5,671 nt of DNA from Desulfobacterales bacterium (GTDB lineage Bacteria > Desulfobacterota > Desulfobacteria > Desulfobacterales > C00003106). Location: NCBI GenBank assembly GCA_030672555.1, contig DAOVGD010000052.1, positions 1 through 5,671 of the forward strand, given 5' to 3'. Of the stretch, positions 1 to 5,411 are shown piece by piece (position 1 is the stretch's first letter; each line of letters opens with the position of its first letter). A program made the translations under genes and the position numbers. The notes below the pieces were generated by a model. It was not told the DNA's origin. It did not search any database and saw only the letters and a program-made list of their open reading frames with translations.

Positions 1-41
1 GTTGAAATCAAACGTAAAGTAAAGGATTTTGATAAGGATTT

Positions 42-60
42 ATCCCGCTTTCAGCGGGAT
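42..60. repeat. Small perfect hairpin ATCCCGCT-TTC-AGCGGGAT
   Basis: Eight bases pair perfectly across a three-base loop. No T run follows, so it is not a classical intrinsic terminator for + strand transcripts. It lies one base upstream of the repeated leader motif at 62-97. The second full copy of that motif, at 4601-4636, is also preceded by a hairpin with ATCCCGC/GCGGGAT arms, so hairpin and motif may form one composite unit. It could also be the end structure of a gene lying left of the window. Confidence 0.6.
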
Positions 61-61
61 C

Positions 62-97
62 AAAGAAGTCTCTTTGAAAGACCTAAATTGTTATAAA
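62..97 (+). repeat. Leader repeat, copy A
   Basis: Positions 62-93 are identical to 4601-4632, and 35 of 36 bases match over 62-97 against 4601-4636 (T94 versus C4633). The core TCTTTGAAAGACCT (71-84) occurs a third time at 683-696. The copy ends about 70 bases before the receiver gene start and follows a GC-rich hairpin. A short GTCT/AGAC stem could form inside it. TTGAAA at 74-79 resembles a -35 box, but I see no good -10 at 17 bases. It may be a regulatory leader, a small-RNA target or a dispersed repeat; I do not recognise the family. Confidence 0.75.
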
Positions 98-152
98 GGA
101 TCTAATAAGCGACATGTTTGCATAATAAAGATTCTTGACCGAAGATTGGGGT

Positions 153-158
153 GGAGGT
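153..158 (+). promoter_or_regulatory. Ribosome binding site GGAGGT of the receiver gene
   Basis: A strong Shine-Dalgarno sequence lies nine bases before ATG 168. It decides the start: the reading frame is open back to a TTG at 135, but that codon has no such site, and receiver domains normally begin a few residues before the ILVVDDE strand. Confidence 0.85.
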
Positions 159-167
159 GTTCCGGAT

Positions 168-554
168 ATGACCGAAAAAATTCTTGTTGTTGATGATGAA
201 GGCACAATACTCGATATACTGTCCCGTGCGTTGGAACATAAAGGATTCCGGGTAACAACAGCCAAGAGCGGACGCGAGGGCCTGGATTTGATCAAAAGTG
301 AGCATGTGGATCTTGTAGTAACAGATCTGCGGCTGCCCGATATCAATGGGCTGGAATTGCTAAAGCAGTTCAAGGAGTTGGACCCGCAAGTTGAGGTCAT
401 TGTTTTGACCGGCTTTGTAACTACTGAGAATATGAGAACGGCCTCATTAAACGGTGCATTCAGCTTTCTGGGCAAGCCATTAGAAGATCTCGACCAGCTT
501 TTTTCTGTAGTGAATCAGGCACTAAGTAAGCGAAAGGTAAATTTAGCAAAATAA
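168..554 (+). CDS. Stand-alone CheY-like response regulator receiver
   Basis: A 128-residue protein that is almost entirely one receiver domain. It should take a phosphate from a histidine kinase on Asp53 and act by protein contact, as no DNA-binding or enzyme domain follows. The sequence shows the acidic pocket D9-D10-E11 in ILVVDDE, the phospho-acceptor D53 in VVTDLRLPD, T81 in VLTGF and the switch lysine K103 before Pro in GKPLED. The last 20 or so residues form the final helix and a basic tail. It lies upstream of an HDOD gene and a hybrid kinase, so the kinase at 2007-4292 is its likeliest partner, which is inference. A 194-bp gap follows and contains another copy of the leader motif, so the next gene may have its own promoter. 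The domain call is firm; the pathway is unknown. Confidence 0.93.
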   Translation: MTEKILVVDDEGTILDILSRALEHKGFRVTTAKSGREGLDLIKSEHVDLVVTDLRLPDINGLELLKQFKELDPQVEVIVLTGFVTTENMRTASLNGAFSFLGKPLEDLDQLFSVVNQALSKRKVNLAK

Positions 555-669
555 CTCCCCATCCTCTTTTGTGTCAAAAAAAAACTTTCTCGATCGAAAT
601 CTCTTAAGAATGTTTCTGATATTTCCGATATAAACAGTCAGTTGAAGATCAGGTAGCAGCAGGAAGTCA

Positions 670-696
670 GGCCTCCTGGCCATCTTTGAAAGACCT
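670..696 (+). repeat. Leader repeat, partial copy C with a short hairpin
   Basis: The core TCTTTGAAAGACCT (683-696) is identical to 71-84 and 4610-4623. The flanking bases of the longer repeat are not conserved. As in the other two copies, an inverted repeat lies just upstream: GGCC-TCCT-GGCC at 670-681. The core ends 52 bases before the HDOD gene start. The shared core and placement suggest a functional leader element rather than chance. The rest of the gap at 555-748 shows only a nine-A run at 576-584 and nothing else I can name. Confidence 0.5.
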
Positions 697-748
697 GGTT
701 CGCTGTCAAAAATTTTTATAGTTTATAGGTATCACAGGTTCTACTATT

Positions 749-2017
749 ATGGCTAAAATAATTGTGTCTGAATTAGAACCGGACATGGTCCTGGCAAATG
801 ATGTAAGGGATCGGAATGGCCGTTTTCTTTTGGGCAAGGGCGTAAAATTAACGCCAAAGCACCTGAAAATTATGAAAATGTGGGGAATCGTTGATATCGA
901 TATAGAGGGAATATCGCAAACCGATATGGATAGGAAAAGAACGGCCCACATGGCTCCGGCAATCCTTGATATAGCAGACAAACTGACGAGAAAGCGTTTT
1001 GTCCATACGGATCTTAGACAAGAAGCAATTCGTGAATTATTTAACATCTGCGCCCTGCGAAAAGCCGAGCAGTTGACAAATGGGGCGCGGCCTGCCGGCA
1101 CGGATGAATCTCGCGATTCCTCGGCGAACTCAGACCAAAACTCTCTGACAGAAGATACCGCGGTCTACATGGATCCCCGCGATCTAATCAAGAAAAACTA
1201 TATCAAACTTCCTTCATTATCGCCCATATTTAACCAAATTAACGAAGCTATAAGCAACCCACGCAGTTCAGCCACTCAGGTTGCCAATATTATCAGCAAG
1301 GACTCCGGCCTATCTGCTCGGCTATTGAAAATTGTCAACAGTGCATTTTACAATTTTCCATCCAAGATAGATACTATATCAAGGGCAGTCGCGATTATCG
1401 GAACCAAGCAGCTCAGCACCTTAGCATTAGGGACTTGTGTCACTTCCTCGTTCAAAGATATCCCTTCTAACATCATAGACATGCGATCATTTTGGGAACA
1501 CAGCATTGCTTGTGGAATCATTGCTCGAATCATCTCAAGTTATAAAAACAATACAAATACTGAACGCTTCTTCCTTGCCGGATTGATTCACGATGTCGGA
1601 CGGCTAATTATATTTAAATATCTTCCTGCTCAGGCCAAGGAGGCACTTCTCAGAGCCAGGAAAACTAATAGCTTGTTGTGCAAAACAGAAGAGGAAATCA
1701 TTGGATTTAACCATGCTCTAATGGGGGGCATGTTGCTAAAAGAATGGAAGCTGCCGGTGATATTAGAAAATACCATCAGACAGCATCATGCACCTAAAGC
1801 ATGTCAAACATCCTTGGAGCCCGCTATAATACACTTGGCAGATATAATAACAAACGCTCTGGGCAGAGGTACAAGCGGAGAGCGATTTGTGCCGCCGTTG
1901 GATGTTAAGGCATGGGAGGATATTGGACTGTCAACAGGTATCTTAAGCGCCACCATAAAACAGGCCGATCGCCATATCGCTGAGACAGTCCACATTTTTT
2001 TTCCTGATGAGCAATAA
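749..2017 (+). CDS. HDOD domain protein with N-terminal accessory domain
   Basis: A 422-residue cytoplasmic protein with no signal peptide or membrane segment. Residues 1-55 form a small domain of the type found before HDOD and HD-GYP domains (L.PDMVLANDV, RFLLGKGVKLTPKHL, WGIVDIDI). Residues 56-110 look helical, 111-142 are a polar Ser/Asp/Asn-rich linker, and the HDOD domain spans about 148-350 with a C-terminal extension. HD-type residues are present: H251, H281-D282 in GLIHDVGR, H322, H346-H347 in RQHHAP and D365. HDOD proteins are mostly regulatory and usually not shown to be hydrolases, so activity cannot be claimed. The start is the ATG before the conserved N-terminal domain; its ribosome site is weak (CAGG at 735-738). 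The gene overlaps the hybrid kinase by 11 bases, so the two are probably co-translated and work together. Confidence 0.93.
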   Translation: MAKIIVSELEPDMVLANDVRDRNGRFLLGKGVKLTPKHLKIMKMWGIVDIDIEGISQTDMDRKRTAHMAPAILDIADKLTRKRFVHTDLRQEAIRELFNICALRKAEQLTNGARPAGTDESRDSSANSDQNSLTEDTAVYMDPRDLIKKNYIKLPSLSPIFNQINEAISNPRSSATQVANIISKDSGLSARLLKIVNSAFYNFPSKIDTISRAVAIIGTKQLSTLALGTCVTSSFKDIPSNIIDMRSFWEHSIACGIIARIISSYKNNTNTERFFLAGLIHDVGRLIIFKYLPAQAKEALLRARKTNSLLCKTEEEIIGFNHALMGGMLLKEWKLPVILENTIRQHHAPKACQTSLEPAIIHLADIITNALGRGTSGERFVPPLDVKAWEDIGLSTGILSATIKQADRHIAETVHIFFPDEQ

Positions 2018-4292
2018 AGATCAAAAAAAGGATATTCAGCGTCTGAAAGAGCGCATTCGATACCTTGAAGAGGTCACTCGTCTCACCTGGGATGCATTGG
2101 AAACCGCTGCTTTTTTAGGGGATTTCCAAACCAGCATCAGTAATCTCCATGATACATCCGCAATTTTACGGGAGACAAGGATCCGTGTGCGAAGTTTGAT
2201 TCCCTTCCAGACCACAGCCTTCTTTATCGTAAATGAGACTAACTCTGAGTTCTTGTTATCTGGTTGCCAACCTGAAAACTCCCTTCCATTTATACAAGAT
2301 GAAGTCGATTTCTTGATCAATAACGGAACCTTTGCCTGGGCTTTAAGGGAAAAGCGGCCTGTTATCGTCTCATCAAAGAATTACCAGAAGCGGTTGGTTC
2401 TCCATGGCATGACCACAAGCTCGAGAACTCGGGGCATGTTCGTCGGGGTTCTGACACGCGGCGAAACGGATATCCCTCATATCTCTCTATCCCTTCTATC
2501 TATTGTTATGCTGAACAGTGCCAATGCCCTTGAAAGCTTTGAACTATACAGTATGATAAAAGAAATCAATGTCAACCTGGAGAAAACGGTTCAAGAGAGA
2601 ACTGAACAGCTTGCATATCAGGTTAAGCTTGAAAACCTTATCGCCACTATATCAACCACTTTCATTAACCTGGCACCCGCTGAAATCGACAAAGGGATAA
2701 ACCGTGCGCTGAAATCGATCGGAGAATTTATCTGTGCAGACCACGGATTTGTATTCCTATTGTCTGAAGATGGAACAAGAGTGGACAACGCTTACGAATG
2801 GAGTGCAGAAGGAATAGAGACCCAGACTTCTTCAAAATGGACGGGTCTGACGCTTAAGGATTTTCCATTACTTGCGAAAAAAATACGAAGTTCCGAAGAC
2901 CTTCACATTGCCGGTGTTGCTGAACTCCCGGTTGAAATAAAAGCTGATAACAACCTATTGCAATTGCAGGGAATTCAATCTCTTATCGTTGTACCTATGG
3001 TCTCCGCAAAATCTGTCATAGGCCTTTTAGGCTTCTATTCAGTTAGAGAAAAAAAATCTTGGTCGGACGACATGGTGGCCCTCTTCAAAATAGTAGGAGA
3101 AATGTTTGTGAACGCGTTAGAGCGCAAGCGGGCGGAGGAAGAGAAAAAGGAGATGCAGACCCGACTCCTTCGCGCCCAGAAAATGGAAGCCGTTGGCACT
3201 CTGGCAGGCGGTATTGCCCACAATTTCAACAACATATTGGCGGTTCTTCAGGGTAATGCACAGTTGATCTCTATGGACCTTGACCCAACAAATCCTCATT
3301 ATGAATTAGCGCAGGAAATTGAGAAGCAAACGAAACTAGGCGCTTCTCTCACACGTCAGCTTCTTGGTTTTGCCCAGGGCGATGTATATGAGGTAAGGCC
3401 GATCAATCTAAATGACTTAGTCAAAGGGACTTCGACCACGTTCGGAAGGACCAAGAAGGAGATTACCATTCATCTGAAGCTCCAGGAGGATTTGCCTTTT
3501 GTAGAGTCCGATATAGGACAAATCGAGCAGGTTTTGATGAATCTCTATGTAAATGCTGGACATGCAATGCCATCTGGTGGAAACCTATATCTGGAAACAC
3601 GTACCATCGGCCATGAGGGGGTTCAAGATACCCCTTTTCGCATGAAGCCTGGCAACTATGTATTGCTTTCTGTCACAGATACCGGCGTAGGGATGGACAA
3701 AGAGACGCAGGAGCGGATATTTGAACCGTTTTTTACCACCAGAAAGATGGGGCGGGGCACGGGCCTCGGATTAGCTACTGTTTACGGTATCATCAAAGCC
3801 CATGGAGGATATATTGAAGTAGGCTCTGAAAAAGGCCGGGGGACTACTTTTAAGCTTTATCTTCCCGCATCAGAAAAGGAAGTTGCAAAACCTGTAAAGG
3901 TTGCTGAAGAGGTTATCAAAGGCACAGAGACCATCCTTTTGGTAGACGATGAAGAACCGGTATTAAGAGTCGGAGCAAGAGTCCTGAATAAGTTGGGGTA
4001 CACCGTACTTGAAGCCAAGAGCGGACATGAGGCGGTGGAGATCTATAAAATCAACAAAAATAAAATTGACCTGGTTATCCTGGACATGATCATGCCTGAC
4101 ATAGGCGGAAGCGAAGTCTATGATCTGCTGAAGGCGATCAATCCGGAAGCAAAAGTCCTCCTTTGCAGCGGCTACAGTATTGATGGTCAGGCAATGGAGA
4201 TACTGGATCGTGGTTGTAATGGTTTCATCCAGAAGCCCTTCGATGCGAAAAAGCTGTCCGGAAAAATGAGGGCAGTCATAGAGACAGAATAG
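2007..4292 (+). CDS. Cytoplasmic GAF-GAF hybrid histidine kinase with C-terminal receiver
   Basis: A 761-residue sensor kinase without membrane segments, so it should sense an intracellular signal. Order: short N-terminal coiled coil (about 8-25), a divergent GAF-like region (35-178), coiled coil (182-212), GAF (212-372), coiled coil (372-395), HisKA with phospho-acceptor H405 in GGIAHNFNN, HATPase_c (about 500-620) with N-box N512 and N516, D558 in DTGVGMD, FEPFFTT, GRGTGLGLA and GRGTTFKLYLP, then a receiver (641-758) with D647-D648, phospho-acceptor D693 in LDMIMPD, S721 and K743. All catalytic motifs are intact. No Shine-Dalgarno is visible before ATG 2007, which lies inside the end of the HDOD gene, so translation probably depends on coupling. 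The GAF ligand is unknown. The internal receiver may hand phosphate on, or compete with the separate receiver at 168-554. Confidence 0.95.
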   Translation: MSNKDQKKDIQRLKERIRYLEEVTRLTWDALETAAFLGDFQTSISNLHDTSAILRETRIRVRSLIPFQTTAFFIVNETNSEFLLSGCQPENSLPFIQDEVDFLINNGTFAWALREKRPVIVSSKNYQKRLVLHGMTTSSRTRGMFVGVLTRGETDIPHISLSLLSIVMLNSANALESFELYSMIKEINVNLEKTVQERTEQLAYQVKLENLIATISTTFINLAPAEIDKGINRALKSIGEFICADHGFVFLLSEDGTRVDNAYEWSAEGIETQTSSKWTGLTLKDFPLLAKKIRSSEDLHIAGVAELPVEIKADNNLLQLQGIQSLIVVPMVSAKSVIGLLGFYSVREKKSWSDDMVALFKIVGEMFVNALERKRAEEEKKEMQTRLLRAQKMEAVGTLAGGIAHNFNNILAVLQGNAQLISMDLDPTNPHYELAQEIEKQTKLGASLTRQLLGFAQGDVYEVRPINLNDLVKGTSTTFGRTKKEITIHLKLQEDLPFVESDIGQIEQVLMNLYVNAGHAMPSGGNLYLETRTIGHEGVQDTPFRMKPGNYVLLSVTDTGVGMDKETQERIFEPFFTTRKMGRGTGLGLATVYGIIKAHGGYIEVGSEKGRGTTFKLYLPASEKEVAKPVKVAEEVIKGTETILLVDDEEPVLRVGARVLNKLGYTVLEAKSGHEAVEIYKINKNKIDLVILDMIMPDIGGSEVYDLLKAINPEAKVLLCSGYSIDGQAMEILDRGCNGFIQKPFDAKKLSGKMRAVIETE

Positions 4293-4542
4293 GCTCTACG
4301 TCCGAATTTGAGAACGCGCCATCCGAATGTGACATGCTCTTCAAGTCGATCAGCGTCCTTTTATTTTGAGAAATAAAAAGATCTTAGTTTTCCCGCCATT
4401 TTTTGGTTATATCAGTCAAATCGCGCAAGACCTTAAAAATAAAAAGGAATGGTTTTCTCTTGACCAAATTACTGCTTTTTGTAAGAATTTAAAAAAATGT
4501 AATACTTTAGCCCTTTGAAAAAATCCGACAGGATAACAGGAC

Positions 4543-4564
4543 AAACCCCGCCTGGGCGGGGTTT
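4543..4564. repeat. GC-rich perfect hairpin AAACCCCGCC-TG-GGCGGGGTTT
   Basis: Ten bases on each side are complementary around TG, in practice a 9-bp stem with a CTGG loop. Only three T follow, so it is at best a modest + strand terminator, on which the kinase transcript could end. Its core 4547-4560 is the reverse complement of 4574-4587 in the next hairpin, so the pair are inverted copies and could also pair with each other. This layout recalls REP/BIME-type intergenic palindromes. Confidence 0.75.
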
Positions 4565-4570
4565 CAAGTG

Positions 4571-4590
4571 AATCCCGCCCAGGCGGGATT
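4571..4590. repeat. GC-rich perfect hairpin AATCCCGCC-CA-GGCGGGATT
   Basis: Nine bases on each side are complementary around CA. It is the inverted partner of the hairpin at 4543-4564, six bases away, and its ATCCCGC/GCGGGAT arms match those of the hairpin at 42-60. It lies ten bases before leader repeat copy B. No T run follows it, which argues against a simple terminator role. Confidence 0.75.
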
Positions 4591-4600
4591 AAGTCTCACT

Positions 4601-4636
4601 AAAGAAGTCTCTTTGAAAGACCTAAATTGTTACAAA
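4601..4636 (+). repeat. Leader repeat, copy B
   Basis: This is the second long copy of the motif at 62-97, with the first 32 bases identical despite 4.5 kb of separation. Copy A lies 70 bases before a receiver gene, while this copy lies 103 bases before rsmG with the palindrome and parS in between. An ATCCCGC hairpin precedes both. In one frame A and B both encode KEVSLKDLNCYK, but the frame is not maintained as a gene on either side, so I treat it as a nucleotide repeat. Confidence 0.75.
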
Positions 4637-4650
4637 AAATTAAAGAATAA

Positions 4651-4708
4651 GGTGATTGTAAAAGATCCGACACCATAATATTATGGTGTCGGATCTTTTA
4701 CAATCACC
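4651..4708. repeat. Perfect 58-bp palindrome with no spacer
   Basis: The 29 bases 4651-4679 are the exact reverse complement of 4680-4708, with centre ATAATATTAT and ends GGTGATTG/CAATCACC. Symmetry stops abruptly at both edges (A4650 and A4709). As RNA it would form a very stable stem in the rsmG leader; as DNA it could extrude a cruciform. No T run follows on the + strand. On the - strand the stem would be followed by a T-rich stretch, but no - strand gene is seen to its right. It may be a terminator-like barrier, a remnant of inverted mobile-element ends, a protein site, or an assembly artefact. Confidence 0.95.
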
Positions 4709-4719
4709 AAAACATTTAG

Positions 4720-4739
4720 AATGTTTCACGTGAAACATT
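4720..4739. promoter_or_regulatory. parS: parS centromere site (ParB binding)
   Basis: The 16-bp TGTTTCACGTGAAACA at 4722-4737 matches the bacterial chromosomal parS consensus exactly, and dyad symmetry extends to 20 bases, AATGTTTCACGTGAAACATT. ParB loads on such sites as a CTP-dependent clamp and spreads to organise and segregate the origin region. Location beside rsmG, a usual neighbour of parA-parB, supports the call. A further half-site, AACATT at 4711-4716, mirrors the left flank. The site ends on the base before the rsmG ATG and fills the place where a ribosome binding site should be. Confidence 0.95.
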
Positions 4740-5411
4740 ATGCGTAACTCTGTTAAGTATCATGATATTCTCAGCAGTGGAGCCGAGCGCTTTGGCCTCC
4801 ATCTCTCCGACGACATGATAGCCAGTTTCCTCCTTTATATGGATGAGCTTAAGGAGTGGAACAAAAAGATCAACCTGACAGCCATTACCCTGGAAGAAGA
4901 AATCTTAACCAAACACCTTCTCGACTCTATTGCGCCAGCTCCATATCTGTTGAAAGGGGCCTCTGTTCTTGACCTCGGTTCCGGGGCAGGCCTCCCCGGC
5001 ATACCCCTAAAAATTATCCGCCCCGATCTCCGGGTAACCCTCCTTGATTCCTCTCGAAAAAAGATACACTTCCAAAAACATGTTGTACGAATGCTAAAAC
5101 TTTCCGAAATAAATACAGTGGAAGGCCGCGCAGAAGATGCCATAAAAAGAGATCCGGACATGCTGCATTGTTACGATGTAGTGCTCTCGCGTGCATTTTC
5201 TTCCCTCAGAACTTTTATTGAGATGGGAAGGCCTTTCTTAAAAAAAAGCGGATCGTTGATCATCTTCAAGGGGCCTGCAGGCGTAGCTGAACTTTCTGAA
5301 CTGAAACAATGGCTCGACCAGGAGCGCCTGACGACCCGAGCAGTATCATACACGCTTCCACACCTGGAACAGGAGCGGGTGTTGTATATCGTGCAGCACT
5401 ATACTATATAG
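4740..5411 (+). CDS. rsmG: 16S rRNA (guanine527-N7)-methyltransferase RsmG (GidB)
   Basis: A 223-residue protein, about the usual length for the family. RsmG transfers a methyl group from S-adenosylmethionine to N7 of G527 in 16S rRNA of the small subunit; loss gives low-level streptomycin resistance in several bacteria. Family motifs are intact: WNKKINLTAI (40-49), KHLLDSI (58-64), the SAM loop VLDLGSGAGLPGIPL (76-90), LLDSSRKKIHF (101-111), EGRAED (128-133), SRAFSSL (150-156) and FKGP (176-179). ATG 4740 is chosen because the frame closes at TGA 4731-4733 and the N-terminal helices fit the family; the next ATG, codon 26, would remove them. No Shine-Dalgarno is visible: parS ends at 4739. 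mnmG or mnmE, common upstream neighbours, are replaced by signalling genes, and no parA start follows within 260 bases. Confidence 0.96.
   Translation: MRNSVKYHDILSSGAERFGLHLSDDMIASFLLYMDELKEWNKKINLTAITLEEEILTKHLLDSIAPAPYLLKGASVLDLGSGAGLPGIPLKIIRPDLRVTLLDSSRKKIHFQKHVVRMLKLSEINTVEGRAEDAIKRDPDMLHCYDVVLSRAFSSLRTFIEMGRPFLKKSGSLIIFKGPAGVAELSELKQWLDQERLTTRAVSYTLPHLEQERVLYIVQHYTI

Larger units (their letters stand above)
4293..4739. other. Long structured intergenic region before rsmG
   Basis: These 447 bases contain no gene I can defend. The first part (4293-4520) is AT-rich, with an A/T-only 8-bp hairpin at 4359-4378 (TTTTATTT, loop TGAG) that is a weak candidate terminator for the kinase transcript. 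A GACAGGATAACAGGAC stretch lies at 4527-4542. Then follow two GC-rich hairpins, leader repeat copy B, a perfect 58-bp palindrome and the parS site, listed separately. A 50-codon TTG-initiated frame at 4366-4518 is open but has no ribosome site. The density of inverted repeats in 4543-4739 is far above that of the rest of the window. Confidence 0.7.

Noticed and set aside
62..110. Cyclic-di-GMP (GEMM) riboswitch, suggested by GAAAGACC in the leader repeats
   Set aside because: The conserved GEMM elements (CACGCA, GGCAAACC and the second stem) are absent from all three copies.
135..167. TTG start at 135 giving an 11-residue extension of the receiver protein
   Set aside because: GGAGGT at 153-158 is ideally placed for ATG 168, and the extension lies upstream of the usual receiver start.
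83..475. 130-codon - strand frame across the receiver gene
   Set aside because: It is a Ser/Thr-rich antisense shadow of a clear receiver domain with no supporting features.
706..1101. 131-codon - strand frame across the start of the HDOD gene
   Set aside because: It is antisense to conserved HDOD N-terminal coding sequence and has no recognisable motif.
261..4025. Shared GCCAAGAGCGGA at 261-272 and 4014-4025
   Set aside because: Both lie at the same position (AKSG) of two homologous receiver domains, so this is domain homology, not a separate repeat.
4293..4739. Chromosomal replication origin (DnaA box cluster) before rsmG
   Set aside because: No TTATCCACA-type boxes were seen on either strand despite the AT-rich sequence and nearby parS.
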